A stretch of DNA of 64,000 nt from Paenibacillus profundus (GCF_021369635.1 NZ_JAJNBZ010000007.1:62001-126000); one strand, 5' to 3'. Shown: positions 52,760 to 61,851, counted from the stretch's first letter. The notes: generated from the sequence alone by a model not told the origin. Made by a program: numbers and translations.

Positions 52760-54261
52760 GTCGAGTCATCTCCTTGCCGCGTATCATCGGTCGTATTCAG
52801 CATCGCCGGACGCCGTTTCAGCAATTTGACCGGAACACCGAACAGCGACTTGAGCATGTCTTTGAAAATAGGAGGCGACAACGGAGCAAGGTAGGGAATC
52901 CCGAAAGATTGCAATGTCGACAAATAAACAAGGATAGCCAGCATCATCAAGAAAAAACCATACATGCCGAGCACGGATGAACCAATGAGCACGAGCAGAC
53001 GCAAAATGCTGACCGTGCCGCTTAACGTCTGATTGACAAGCGTAAAGGTGGCAACTGCAGTAACGGCTGCCACGACGAGCGTCGTAGGCGAGCTAAGCCC
53101 GGCACGAATAGAGGCATCCCCGACGATTAAGCCTCCAACGACGGCGATGGTCTGGCCAACCGCTTTCGGCAAGCGGATGCCTGCTTCGCGGAAGATTTCA
53201 AATAAGCCGAGCATCAGAATCATTTCCATTGGCGCGGACAATGGCAGCCCCAGACGGGAAGTCGTAACCGTTGCCAAGAGCGGGAATGGGAGTTGTTCCA
53301 GGCCAAATGCGATCAAGGCAATCCAGAACCCCGGCATAAAAATGGAAACGAACAATCCGATGATGCGCAATATTCTTTGAAACGTCACAAAGAAATAAGG
53401 GAAATGGATATCCTCCGGCGATTTAAGCGTCAATACCAAATTGGCTGGACCGATCAGCACCATTGGCGATCCATCGACAATGATGATGAAGCGGCCCCGC
53501 ACAAGCGCTTGCACGACATAGTCGGGGCGCCCAATATAATCGAGCAGCGGGAACAAGGCATACTGCGAATCGCCCAGCGCTTCTCCAAGCTGGGAGCTGC
53601 TTACGACGGCGTCGGTATCGATCTGTCCGAGCCGTTGTCTGACTTGATTCAACATATCCGGATTCGCGATATCCGCTATATACAGCAATGACACCTTAGT
53701 CTGGCTGCGCAGCCCTATGGAATAGGTCTCGCACTTCAACGAACGGGTCCGCATCCGCTTGCGTATGAGTGCCACATTCGTTGACAAGCTCTCCGTAAAA
53801 CCATCTTTCGGACCTTTTATTGAAATTTCCGTATTCGACTCTTCGGGGGAGCGATTCGGCGGGTCTGCAATATTGACAGAGTAGAATAGGTTGTCCCGTT
53901 CAAATCCGATGATGAGCTGACCCGAGAACAGGACTGCCTCCGCCGCCTGTATTCCTGCCGTCGGATCGAACGGCTGCAGCGCAAGCGGATTGTTGCGGAG
54001 CAAGCTATCCAAGGAATGCGCATCTTCCAGCAACGCCTTCAATTGCGGAATGACATATTGGTTCAACTGCTTAATGTCTGCCAGGCCATCGCAATAAATT
54101 AATGTAACTTTATAAAAATTGCTGCCGGGACCAAATAAATGGATCTCGCTCCGGATATCGCCGCATCCAGTCAGGTATGTCAATAAACGTTCGGCCGTTA
54201 ACGGCACCTGTTCTGCTTGCTCATTGAACGGGTTAGGAGTCGGAACAAGGTTCTTGTTCAT
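52756..54261 (-). CDS. GerAA-type germinant receptor A subunit
   Basis: A 501-residue protein. A soluble N-terminal domain (LTAERLLTYLTGCGDIRSEIHLFG...LADIKQLNQYVIPQLKALL) and the block GPKDGFTESLSTNVALIRKRMRTRSLKCETYSIGLRSQTKVSLLYIADIANPDML precede four to five membrane helices. The helices include AMEMILMLGLFEIFREAGIRLPKAVGQTIAVVGGLIVGD. Recent work on GerA A subunits suggests ion-channel-like assemblies. Start is MNKNLVPT, with AAAGGAG ahead. The start lies inside the 3' end of gerAB (29-base overlap), so translation is coupled. Confidence 0.92.
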   Translation of the reverse strand: MNKNLVPTPNPFNEQAEQVPLTAERLLTYLTGCGDIRSEIHLFGPGSNFYKVTLIYCDGLADIKQLNQYVIPQLKALLEDAHSLDSLLRNNPLALQPFDPTAGIQAAEAVLFSGQLIIGFERDNLFYSVNIADPPNRSPEESNTEISIKGPKDGFTESLSTNVALIRKRMRTRSLKCETYSIGLRSQTKVSLLYIADIANPDMLNQVRQRLGQIDTDAVVSSSQLGEALGDSQYALFPLLDYIGRPDYVVQALVRGRFIIIVDGSPMVLIGPANLVLTLKSPEDIHFPYFFVTFQRILRIIGLFVSIFMPGFWIALIAFGLEQLPFPLLATVTTSRLGLPLSAPMEMILMLGLFEIFREAGIRLPKAVGQTIAVVGGLIVGDASIRAGLSSPTTLVVAAVTAVATFTLVNQTLSGTVSILRLLVLIGSSVLGMYGFFLMMLAILVYLSTLQSFGIPYLAPLSPPIFKDMLKSLFGVPVKLLKRRPAMLNTTDDTRQGDDST

Positions 54262-55357
54262 GTGCAGCCGCTCCTTTGGATTGTCGTTGATGGCTGGCGG
54301 CCAGAAGAGCAAGCAGCAATGACAGCAGAACAAGCCCAAAGGTTACGCCAGGAAAATAAAAGGATTGCAGCATTTCTACAAAACGAATGTCATCATTAGC
54401 CGCAAGTGTGGCTGCGCATAGAATGACCGCTGCCAACAGCCCGGCGCCGACTCGTTGGTGCGGGCCGCGCAGTGGCAATAAATCCAAAATAAGAAACAAC
54501 TCCAACGAAATCCTGATAAACGAACCAGATAACCATTGATAGATGGAAAGAAAGTCTACATGTTCGATATATTTTCCCGCCGTTACAATTCTCCATTGCT
54601 CGAAAGCGGGATAACGCATCAAAGACGCATTGGCAGCTCCAAAGTTGGCGATTGAGCCCAGATAAGGGCCGATGGTCAGTCCGGCCAAAATGACTGCCAG
54701 CGCTGCCATCCCCCAGAAGCCAGGCTTCTTCGAAAGATGGGGCTGCAGCAAAATGACAACAATTAATTCTGCCATCCCGCCTCCGATAAGCACCAATCCG
54801 CGTATGACCGGGGCAATGCCATTCTCCAGTACCGGCAGAATAAGTGAATAATCTTTGAATTGGAAATTTGCTCCCATCACGAAATAGCCTAGTATGATGA
54901 CGACCGGAAGAAGGATTCCCGCGCAAATGGCGATAGCCTGAATGCCGGCAAGCGCGCTCGCTAGCGAAAGCAAGACCATTGTAGCGGTAATGACAACTAT
55001 CGGCGTGTTCGGCAAATAGGATATTTTCGACCATGTGGACGTGTCCTTTAACGTGACAAACGCAGCCAGCAGCAAATATGCGACAAATAGCAGCGTGATA
55101 AACCACGCTGTTGCCGCTCCGCTTATTTTGTAAAGCCATGGGAACAGCGCGTCGGTTCCTTTCTTGCGTATAATCCATATGAGAAGCGGGATCCAGCAAA
55201 GGCTAAGAACCAACGCCAACAATACGCTTATCCAACCATCTTTATGAGTTTGCCGCAACAAAAGCGGTATGACAGTAACATGGTTCAACAGCCCCGTGGA
55301 CATTACCAAGATGAAACAGGTTTGCAGATAGGTAATGGAATGGCGTGGCGACATCAT
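54233..55357 (-). CDS. GerAB-type germinant receptor B subunit
   Basis: A 374-residue, ten-helix permease-like protein of the endospore germination family, the likely germinant-binding subunit. It opens with SPRHSITYLQTCFILVMSTGLLNHVTVIPLLLRQTHKDGWISVLLALVLSL. It is the first gene of a B-A-C operon, an order less common than A-B-C. It is followed on the same strand by overlapping gerAA and gerAC. GAAGGAG lies ahead of two consecutive ATG codons. Confidence 0.9.
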   Translation of the reverse strand: MMSPRHSITYLQTCFILVMSTGLLNHVTVIPLLLRQTHKDGWISVLLALVLSLCWIPLLIWIIRKKGTDALFPWLYKISGAATAWFITLLFVAYLLLAAFVTLKDTSTWSKISYLPNTPIVVITATMVLLSLASALAGIQAIAICAGILLPVVIILGYFVMGANFQFKDYSLILPVLENGIAPVIRGLVLIGGGMAELIVVILLQPHLSKKPGFWGMAALAVILAGLTIGPYLGSIANFGAANASLMRYPAFEQWRIVTAGKYIEHVDFLSIYQWLSGSFIRISLELFLILDLLPLRGPHQRVGAGLLAAVILCAATLAANDDIRFVEMLQSFYFPGVTFGLVLLSLLLALLAASHQRQSKGAAAHEQEPCSDS

Positions 55358-55444
55358 CTGTTCTCCTTCGTGCAGTTATTATGCTGCAGTATTGCGTTGA
55401 CAACCATTAGTGTTAGTCGAATCCATGAAAATCATCCCATAAAC

Positions 55445-55484
55445 AGCAAAAAGAAGGCAGCAACCTGATGGTTGCTGCCTTCTT
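55445..55484 (-). terminator. terminator downstream of the tRNA-Lys gene
   Basis: On the minus strand AAGAAGGCAGCAACC pairs perfectly with GGTTGCTGCCTTCTT across a 4-base loop, followed by TTTTTG. Confidence 0.85.
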
Positions 55485-55492
55485 ATAGGAGT

Positions 55493-55564
55493 AGGACCGG
55501 TGGGGCTCGAACCCACGACCTGATGATTAAGAGTCACCTGCTCTACCAACTGAGCTACGAATGG
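55493..55564 (-). tRNA. tRNA-Lys(CTT) with a broken acceptor stem
   Basis: On the minus strand the D arm (GCTCAGTTGGTAGAGC), the anticodon arm (GGTGA-CTCTTAA-TCATC, anticodon CTT) and the T arm (GTGGG-TTCGAGC-CCCAC) all fold properly. The seven bases that should start the molecule read CCATTCG, while the 3' acceptor strand is CGGTCCT and would need AGGACCG. Only the last two or three pairs can form. The 5' end appears replaced by the tail of the preceding ytaF gene, whose stop lies only 8 bases away. It is probably a non-functional, 5'-truncated tRNA gene. Confidence 0.75.
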
Positions 55565-55571
55565 CGTTGCT

Positions 55572-56192
55572 TTACAGCCATGCATTGAATGCAACCACTA
55601 TAATGATGGCTCCACTTAATACGGTGCTGAATTGCCCTACAGTGAAGGAGCCTATGCGTATGTTGGCCACCTTCTGGCCGATAATCGCACCCAGCCATAG
55701 GGTGATGAAGCTCCCAATTGCCGCCGTCAATGATATGGCGATAGGGGACAGCCCGATTAATCCAGCGCTGAGACCATTGGTCAATGCATTTGCGGAAAGA
55801 GCGACGCCGAGTATAGCGGCTTCGATAAGGTTAATGCTGCCGGAACGGTCTAAATCGGCTTTTTCCGGATTGGATATTAATCCTTCGAGGCCGATATTCC
55901 CTGTCTCAGGAGCAGAAGCCCGCTTGCTCCGGGGCACGGTCAGCAGCACGATGCGCACTCCGACGACCAGCAATATGAATGTTGCCAGTAAGGTTGGGAG
56001 AATGCCGGGAAGAATGGTTGAAATCCATTGACCGAATAAGATTCCTGACATACTGAACAAGAAGCAAATGGCCGCAATAAAGGAGTTCGAGAGTAAGCCG
56101 ATGCGAATTTTCCGGATTCCATACGATATGCCTACACCTAAATTGTCAATGCTCGATGCCGCCGCAAGCCCCAAAATCATTAACCATGCCAT
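55572..56192 (-). CDS. ytaF: sporulation membrane protein YtaF (MntP-like)
   Basis: A 206-residue, six-helix protein of the YtaF/MntP manganese-exporter superfamily. It starts LMILGLAAASSIDNLGVGISYGIRKIRIGLLSNSFIAAI. The second half repeats the pattern (EAAILGVALSANALTNGLSAGLIGLSPIAISL), with a hydrophilic loop between. In B. subtilis ytaF is a sporulation gene of unknown mechanism. AAGGAGGTG stands 7 bases before the ATG. Its start overlaps the end of the upstream CxxC protein gene by 13 bases, so the two form an operon. Confidence 0.85.
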   Translation of the reverse strand: MAWLMILGLAAASSIDNLGVGISYGIRKIRIGLLSNSFIAAICFLFSMSGILFGQWISTILPGILPTLLATFILLVVGVRIVLLTVPRSKRASAPETGNIGLEGLISNPEKADLDRSGSINLIEAAILGVALSANALTNGLSAGLIGLSPIAISLTAAIGSFITLWLGAIIGQKVANIRIGSFTVGQFSTVLSGAIIIVVAFNAWL

Positions 56193-56446
56193 TGTTGAAG
56201 CACCTCCTTGTCATTGTGTTCCGTGTGGGCATGAAGTAAAAGACGCACCTCATTCATCATAGTGTGGGACGATTCAGAATAGGATGGGGGCACGATTTTT
56301 GTAGGTTTCCTCTTCTTGTTTTCACTGCACACGCCCATGTGAAATTGCTGCTTGAATACCTCATCGATGTAGTACACATTCTTGAATACGTGAGCATCCC
56401 TGTCACTTTCCAGGTGGTAATGCAGACATGACATACAATAGTACAT
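56180..56446 (-). CDS. DUF3973-like small CxxC protein
   Basis: An 88-residue protein that begins MYYCMSCLHYHLESDRDAHVFKNVYY, with a Cys-x2-Cys close to the N-terminus and a later Cys in HMGVCSE, a possible metal site. The opening recalls short Paenibacillus/Bacillus DUF3973 proteins. Function is unknown. The chosen start has AGGGGAG 8 bases ahead; a longer in-frame reading to 56536 lacks a ribosome site. It is co-transcribed with ytaF. Confidence 0.6.
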   Translation of the reverse strand: MYYCMSCLHYHLESDRDAHVFKNVYYIDEVFKQQFHMGVCSENKKRKPTKIVPPSYSESSHTMMNEVRLLLHAHTEHNDKEVLQQWHG

Positions 56447-56704
56447 GTTACCATCTCCCCTTCTTGTTGTCATTACGCCGACCCTGTGGGTCTGACTGTT
56501 GAGATATCTTATGTGCATCTGTTGAGAAAGGTGCATCGGGCTGAGGTATGAATTGAGAAATCTTCAACATTGCGATCCGGGCCTGTCGAAAATGATGAAA
56601 TGGGCGAAAGACGGCAAGATTGGTGAGCAGACGTTCCTCATTCGTGCATATACTGATAGCGATAGACCGTGTTCCATATTTCACAGGAAAGGATTGAATT
56701 GACA

Positions 56705-57364
56705 ATGTCGGACCATCAAGGGACAGAGGACTTGGGAATGCTGTTGAAAGATTCGTTGAAGCAACAATCCCTTTCCATGCGAAAATTAAGCGGGCTCACC
56801 AATATCGATACAGCAACGATTTCCAGAATTATCAACGGCAAGCAGCCGGCAAAGCTCGACCATCTGCGCCGATTCGCGGAGCACCTTCATCTCCCGATGG
56901 ATAAATTGCTGGAAGCGGTAGGATTGAATAAAGGGACGCAGCATAAAGAACTGCGCGAGGAGATCGGTGATTCCGTGGCGACCATTCAGGAATTGCTGCA
57001 TTCTATCCGGCTGCTGGATTATCAGGTGACGGCAGAGCACGTTCGCCAAGAACTGGCGAAATATGAGCAATATGCGCAAACGGAAGAAGGGAACCGCATC
57101 ATTTTGGAATCTTTTCATAGCAAAGTGAAAGAAGTAAGCGGATGGGGGCCCTTCATCAATCAATTGCATTACATGTTCTCAAAATATTGCGACGAACGCG
57201 TAACTCCAGAAGATCGGTATATCTTGGGAAGCGCGCTCTTGTATTTTATTTTGTCGGCAGATATTATTCCGGACTATTTGTTCCCTATCGGCTATATCGA
57301 TGATGTCATAGCTGTACAGCTCGCCATGGAGCGTCTGTCTTCCTCTGACGATTCGATTGCTTGA
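56705..57364 (+). CDS. XRE-type regulator fused to DUF1232
   Basis: A 219-residue protein. Residues 10-75 are a Cro/CI helix-turn-helix (LLKDSLKQQSLSMRKLSGLTNIDTATISRIINGKQPAKLDHLRRFAEHL). A helical linker follows, and residues 165-215 form a short DUF1232 membrane-associated helix pair (LYFILSADIIPDYLFPIGYIDDVIAVQLAM). The fusion suggests a DNA-binding protein tethered to or sensing the membrane. Similar proteins exist in Bacillus but have no assigned target. AGGAAAGG precedes the ATG. Confidence 0.78.
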   Translation: MSDHQGTEDLGMLLKDSLKQQSLSMRKLSGLTNIDTATISRIINGKQPAKLDHLRRFAEHLHLPMDKLLEAVGLNKGTQHKELREEIGDSVATIQELLHSIRLLDYQVTAEHVRQELAKYEQYAQTEEGNRIILESFHSKVKEVSGWGPFINQLHYMFSKYCDERVTPEDRYILGSALLYFILSADIIPDYLFPIGYIDDVIAVQLAMERLSSSDDSIA

Positions 57365-57555
57365 GCGAATTGCGGGAGCATCCGATCCAGTATTTGTCAC
57401 TGTTCGTTCAAACATCGTTCACCTTCCGTTCATATTGGACTAATAATTGTGATTTAATTTATAGCTACAATAGATAGCAGGGAAGAACATTTTTCCAATA
57501 CCGAACCGTTCGCGGCAATTCGTGAACAGGGTGAATGAGTTGAGGGGGCATTGAT

Positions 57556-57945
57556 GTGAATAAGAAATTTGCCATTGCGGCATCCACACTTCTTCTCGCC
57601 GTGGCTTTGGCTGCATGCGGCAGCCAGGGGAACGATTCAGCGGCAAAAGATGAAGGTACTTCAGCAACCGCTTCTTCGGGCGATGTGCAAGCCGTCACGT
57701 TGAAAGCGTCCAATTTTGAATTTGATCAGAAAGAAATCAGGGTAAAGAAGGGCCAAACGGTCAAATTGACGCTTGAAAATAGTCAAGGGATGCACGGTGT
57801 AGAAATACCGGATTTGAAAGTGAAGCTAGACTCGCCGGGATCGACTGAGTTTGTGGCTGACAAAGAGGGAACATATGAATTCAAATGCTCGATTATGTGC
57901 GGCACCGGTCATAATGATATGGTCGGCAAGATCATCGTCGAGTAA
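57556..57945 (+). CDS. soluble CuA-type cupredoxin lipoprotein
   Basis: A 129-residue lipoprotein (lipobox LAAC, Cys21) with a Ser/Ala/Thr-rich linker and a cupredoxin domain. The ligand pattern His80 ... Cys111-x3-Cys115-x3-His119-x2-Met122 (CSIMCGTGHNDM) is the complete binuclear CuA site of cytochrome c oxidase subunit II. The subunit II membrane hairpin and partner subunits are absent. It could be an electron carrier or a copper-delivery/NO-reduction partner. The start is a GTG behind GAGGGGGC. Confidence 0.82.
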   Translation: MNKKFAIAASTLLLAVALAACGSQGNDSAAKDEGTSATASSGDVQAVTLKASNFEFDQKEIRVKKGQTVKLTLENSQGMHGVEIPDLKVKLDSPGSTEFVADKEGTYEFKCSIMCGTGHNDMVGKIIVE

Positions 57946-58097
57946 GGATTAGATAATAAGCAGCGCATGGTCCAATCAATTCATGGATCATGCGTTTTTG
58001 TTTTGTCAGCAATTCGTTCATGTCCGTCTACATGAGCTTCGTATATAATGGAAAAAGAGCTCGTTGCATAAAGGAAGCGAATTGGAGAGGTGAAGAT

Positions 58098-59426
58098 ATG
58101 ACGTGGTTGAATGAACTCGTTGCCATGCGATGGCGTCAAGAAGGAGAGCGGTACGCCAAGAATGTCAATGAATTTGTGCGCAAAGGGTTGACCGAGGGCT
58201 GGGATGCAGTGGACGAGGGTGCTTTGCAGGAGGACGGCCGCCGCGAGCTGGCGGAACAAGTATTCGGAATGGTAGCCGCCGCGAATGAAGCAGGAGATAT
58301 CGAACAGCTGCGCAGCGCGCTTCCGCCGGCCACGTGGCCGTTATTGGGAGCGTTCGAGGATAGAATTCAGGCGGTGAAATCATTGTTTTTCATCGATGAG
58401 CATACCATTGTCTTCCGAGCAGGCGCAACCTGGGAAGCGGGCTGCGTATATGTCGTCAGCGAAGAAGGGGACACGAGGCAATTCGAGCACATCACGCTTG
58501 TCGGTCGTTCTCCTAATTGTGAAACGTATGCGCTTGTCGACGAGGAAGGCATCCGCACTTTACGTGGAATACATAATGATTTGACAGGAGAGCTGCTGCA
58601 CTCTTTTTCTTGGAACGACATACTCGACTCCATTAAGAGTTTGGGGTGTCCTATGCAGTCCTTGGCGGACGCAGAGCAGCCTCATGAGCAACTCACGGAA
58701 ATTATCCCGTTTGCTGACGGTAAGAAGCTGATTGTTGTGTCCAATCTAGGAATCTATCTGATTGAAGCCGGAGTAGCGAAGCTGCTTCATCCGTCTGCAG
58801 AAGAAATCGAGGATTGGAGCAGTGACGATGTTGAAGCCATCTGGCTTGATATGGTTCATGCTGCGCTGTCGCACGATGAGAAGCATATCGCTCTTGGAAG
58901 CCAAGGAAGCTCACACCTGCTATACGACGCGGAAGGTAATTTGAAGGCAGAAATCTATCCCGAGAGCAGCTATCCGCATTGCTGTTTATTTAGCGGAGAT
59001 GATGAACGCATATTGTTCAATTCTTGCCATTTCTACAATGGCATTACGCTGTCAGCTTCCATACAAGAGGCACTTGCCTCAAGTCCGCTGGAGGCCGGAG
59101 AGGAGGATATCATTGAAGACGGGGCCCGTGTGTATGCCGCTGCTGTTCGTGGCGATGAGATGATTCTAGGAGATGCCTACGGTTATTTGAGAACCGTAAG
59201 GCTTGACGGAGCATTGTCGTGGCAGCATTTTTTGGGCAGCACGATATCGGGCATTACGGTCAGTCCTTCGGGCAAGCGGTTAGCTGTCGGTTCGTACGGA
59301 GGCATGCTCCATCTACTGGATTTGGATACGGATGAACGTGACCCTTACGCGATAGGGACCGCTGCACATCGGGAACTGGCGCGATGGATCGTATGGAAGG
59401 GACTAGAACAGCCCTTGCAGTGGTAA
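58098..59426 (+). CDS. beta-propeller (WD40-like) protein of unknown function
   Basis: A 442-residue soluble protein. The first ~100 residues are helical (LNELVAMRWRQEGERYAKNVNEFVRKGLTEGWDAVDEGALQ). The rest has repeating beta-propeller strands (KSLFFIDEHTIVFRAG, HAALSHDEKHIALGSQGSSHLLYDAEGN, ISGITVSPSGKRLAVGSYGGMLHLLDLD). No catalytic motif or signal peptide is seen, so a scaffold or binding role is likely. The start follows GGAGAGGTG; an in-frame upstream extension from 57990 is rejected. Confidence 0.7.
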   Translation: MTWLNELVAMRWRQEGERYAKNVNEFVRKGLTEGWDAVDEGALQEDGRRELAEQVFGMVAAANEAGDIEQLRSALPPATWPLLGAFEDRIQAVKSLFFIDEHTIVFRAGATWEAGCVYVVSEEGDTRQFEHITLVGRSPNCETYALVDEEGIRTLRGIHNDLTGELLHSFSWNDILDSIKSLGCPMQSLADAEQPHEQLTEIIPFADGKKLIVVSNLGIYLIEAGVAKLLHPSAEEIEDWSSDDVEAIWLDMVHAALSHDEKHIALGSQGSSHLLYDAEGNLKAEIYPESSYPHCCLFSGDDERILFNSCHFYNGITLSASIQEALASSPLEAGEEDIIEDGARVYAAAVRGDEMILGDAYGYLRTVRLDGALSWQHFLGSTISGITVSPSGKRLAVGSYGGMLHLLDLDTDERDPYAIGTAAHRELARWIVWKGLEQPLQW

Positions 59427-59507
59427 CGTATGGCTTCCTGCTCAGTAAAGCAACCTGCAGACTGTATCAGCTATAGCTGAATCACGGGATGAAAGAAGGA
59501 GTTCATC

Positions 59508-59546
59508 ATGAAACGAAGCTTGAGTCTGGAACTGGAAATGTCATAG
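59508..59546 (+). CDS. possible 12-codon micro-ORF ahead of the PPTase gene
   Basis: ATG with AAGGAG 6 bases ahead encodes MKRSLSLELEMS and then stops, 39 bases before the PPTase start. It may be a leader peptide, or the surviving 5' end of a lost gene. Confidence 0.25.
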   Translation: MKRSLSLELEMS

Positions 59547-59585
59547 TAGTGGAACAATTAATACTCATTAGGGAGGTGTAGCGGG

Positions 59586-60287
59586 GTGCAATTGGTCATC
59601 GTTCCGGTTGACGGAAGCTGGGATATGGAAGAGCTGCTTCCTTATATAAGCGAAGAGCGGAAAAGTAGCATTGCTCGTTTCAGACAAGAGATCGACGCAA
59701 AGAGAACGCTGCTATCCGAATGCATCGTGCGCGCGTTGATCATATCCCAATACGGGTGTTCAAATGAACACATTCGATTTGAACGGCACACGCATGGCAA
59801 GCCTTATGCGGCAAGCCATCCCGATTATCACTATAATGTCAGCCATTCGGGGGATTGGGTCGCATGCGCCGTGGCGGATCTTCCGCTGGGCGTAGATATC
59901 GAGCAAATCCGTCCCATCGAGTTGTCGATTGCAGAACGCTTCTTTGCCGCTTCTGAAACGGAGGCAATCCTGTCATTGCGCGAAGCGGAAAGACTTCCGA
60001 TGTTCTATAAGATTTGGACATTGAAGGAAAGCTTCGTGAAGGCGGAAGGGACAGGGCTTACCGTCCCCCTTGACAGCTTCACATTCACCGTAGGCGGCAT
60101 GGATGACATTCAGATGGCTGCACGGAATCAAGAATACCGTTATCGTTTCAGGATGTATGCTCCCGACCCGGAACATATGCTAGCCGTGTGCGCAAGCGGC
60201 GGCGAGTTCCCGGATCAGCCATGCAAGCTGTCGGTGTCAGCGATAACCGAGGCGCTTTGCGGAAGAGACGTTTTGACGCTTGCATAA
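59586..60287 (+). CDS. Sfp-type 4'-phosphopantetheinyl transferase
   Basis: A 233-residue pseudodimeric PPTase that moves phosphopantetheine from CoA onto carrier proteins of nonribosomal peptide or polyketide synthases. The magnesium-binding ADLPLGVDIEQIRPIE and the catalytic FYKIWTLKESFVKAEGTGL motifs are intact, and the FERHTHGKPYAASHPDYHYNVSHSGDW block is typical of Sfp. Start is a GTG with GGGAGGTG 6 bases ahead. No synthetase gene is in the window, so it acts on targets elsewhere. Confidence 0.92.
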   Translation: MQLVIVPVDGSWDMEELLPYISEERKSSIARFRQEIDAKRTLLSECIVRALIISQYGCSNEHIRFERHTHGKPYAASHPDYHYNVSHSGDWVACAVADLPLGVDIEQIRPIELSIAERFFAASETEAILSLREAERLPMFYKIWTLKESFVKAEGTGLTVPLDSFTFTVGGMDDIQMAARNQEYRYRFRMYAPDPEHMLAVCASGGEFPDQPCKLSVSAITEALCGRDVLTLA

Positions 60288-60304
60288 AGACCGTATTTTC
60301 ATAT

Positions 60305-60372
60305 ACAAACCGCCATTCGGCACGAAGGACATGATTGTTTCATTCCTTCGCCGGACGAGCGGTTTGTTTTTT
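60305..60372 (+). terminator. terminator after the PPTase gene
   Basis: Outer arms ACAAACCGC and GCGGTTTGT enclose an inner hairpin (CGAAGGA...TCCTTCG) and are followed by TTTTTTA. Confidence 0.75.
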
Positions 60373-60417
60373 ATTCGAGATCGAAACACTCAATAATCTC
60401 CGTGAGGTGCTGGCTGC

Positions 60418-60960
60418 TCAAGATTCCAATGCTTCAATCGACTTCAATACATGATCGATTAAGGAATCGATGTCATCGATATGGCTTTCATTCACTTTTT
60501 GGCGAAACTTCGCCCTGATTCGATATACCCCATTGTCGGCTGGCTCAGCTGATATACTCGTTGCTGCATCGCCGTATGGCTCTAATTGATATGAGCGCTC
60601 GTGAATAATATCCGCCGATTCAGCCCAGAGAGCAGTTAATTGTTCATGAACGTGATGGGAGTGAACCGCCTGCTCTCCAGGCAACTCGAAGGTAAGCTGA
60701 AGCTCTGCTCCGGGCTCTTCATCAACGATCCGTATGCCGCGAAGCTCACCGGTGAAATCAGCCAAGCCGCTCGAAATTTGAAGCTCGGCGATACAACTGC
60801 CATCCTGCGGCTTTACTCTCATTCGAAACGTCCGGTTGTATCCCGCCAGATCGATAATATCTTCGCGTCCGACGATCAGTATGCCAGCTTCTCTTTCCAC
60901 ATCATACAGCTTGCCTTCGAACACCACTTTCAGATTGTCGAATATCGTTGGGTCAAACAT
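60418..60960 (-). CDS. hypothetical protein, beta-rich
   Basis: A 180-residue acidic soluble protein (MFDPTIFDNLKVVFEGKLYDVEREAGILIVGREDIIDLAGYNRTFRMRVKPQDG...). The alternating pattern suggests a beta-sandwich followed by a C-terminal helix (IDDIDSLIDHVLKSIEALES). I do not recognise the family. TGGAGG stands 9 bases before the ATG. It is monocistronic and convergent with the PPTase gene. Confidence 0.62.
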   Translation of the reverse strand: MFDPTIFDNLKVVFEGKLYDVEREAGILIVGREDIIDLAGYNRTFRMRVKPQDGSCIAELQISSGLADFTGELRGIRIVDEEPGAELQLTFELPGEQAVHSHHVHEQLTALWAESADIIHERSYQLEPYGDAATSISAEPADNGVYRIRAKFRQKVNESHIDDIDSLIDHVLKSIEALES

Positions 60961-61110
60961 TGCTTATGCCTCCAGTCGTTCTAACCTTCTTTATTTATAA
61001 TCAATCTTAGTACAACGCCACCTCATCAGTAAAGGAAGGAGCAGCATGTATGGCACTGCATGAGCATTTATGCGAAAATGGAGTAAAAATGGATTAGGGG
61101 TGCTTCGCTT

Positions 61111-61851
61111 TTGAAAACAATAGGCCTTATCGGCGGCATGAGCTGGGAGTCATCTTTACTTTATTACCAAATTATAAATCAGCGAGTAAAAGCAAAGTTA
61201 GGCGGGCATCATTCTGCAAAAAGTCTGATGTACTCTGTAGATTTTCAAGAAATCAAATCCCTTCAACAGCTAGGCAACTGGGATGAAGCCACAAAAATGA
61301 TGATAGATGCAGCGCGAAAACTGGAAGCTGGCGGAGCCGATTGTATCGTCATCTGCACGAATACGATGCACAAGATGGCAAGCGAAGTAGAAGAATCGGT
61401 ATCTATCCCTTTACTGCATATCGCTGATGCAACTGCGAATGAAATCATAAGAGACGGAGTAAAAAAAGTCGCTTTGCTGGGAACCGCGTACGCGATGGAA
61501 CAAAATTTTTACAAAGGCAGACTCATTGACAAGTATGGGCTGGATGTCGTGGTTCCGGATGAAGCAGAGCGAGGGATTGTACACGATATCATCTATCAAG
61601 AGCTATGTCTTGGAATTATTAACGAAGAGTCTAAGCAATCCTATGTAAAAATTATTTATAACCTTATTCAACAGGGAGCTGAAGCTGTTATTTTTGGATG
61701 TACTGAAATAGGGCTGCTCATCTCACAACATAATTGCAGTATACCCGTTTATGATACAACAAAAATTCATGCTCAATGTGCTGTCGATTTTGCGTTGGGC
61801 GTGTCGAGTGGCGCGGCCTTGTCCGCTGTAAAAGAGTGCATAACGGATTGA
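61111..61851 (+). CDS. aspartate/glutamate racemase-family protein
   Basis: A 246-residue, cofactor-independent racemase. The two catalytic cysteines are in VICTNTMHKMA and IFGCTEIGLL, in the symmetrical positions expected. The start KTIGLIGGMSWESSLLYYQIIN is typical of the YgeA/aspartate racemase branch. Family members interconvert L- and D-Asp or Glu, though some are broad-specificity. The start is a TTG with AGGGGTG about 8 bases ahead. It is transcribed alone. Confidence 0.9.
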   Translation: MKTIGLIGGMSWESSLLYYQIINQRVKAKLGGHHSAKSLMYSVDFQEIKSLQQLGNWDEATKMMIDAARKLEAGGADCIVICTNTMHKMASEVEESVSIPLLHIADATANEIIRDGVKKVALLGTAYAMEQNFYKGRLIDKYGLDVVVPDEAERGIVHDIIYQELCLGIINEESKQSYVKIIYNLIQQGAEAVIFGCTEIGLLISQHNCSIPVYDTTKIHAQCAVDFALGVSSGAALSAVKECITD

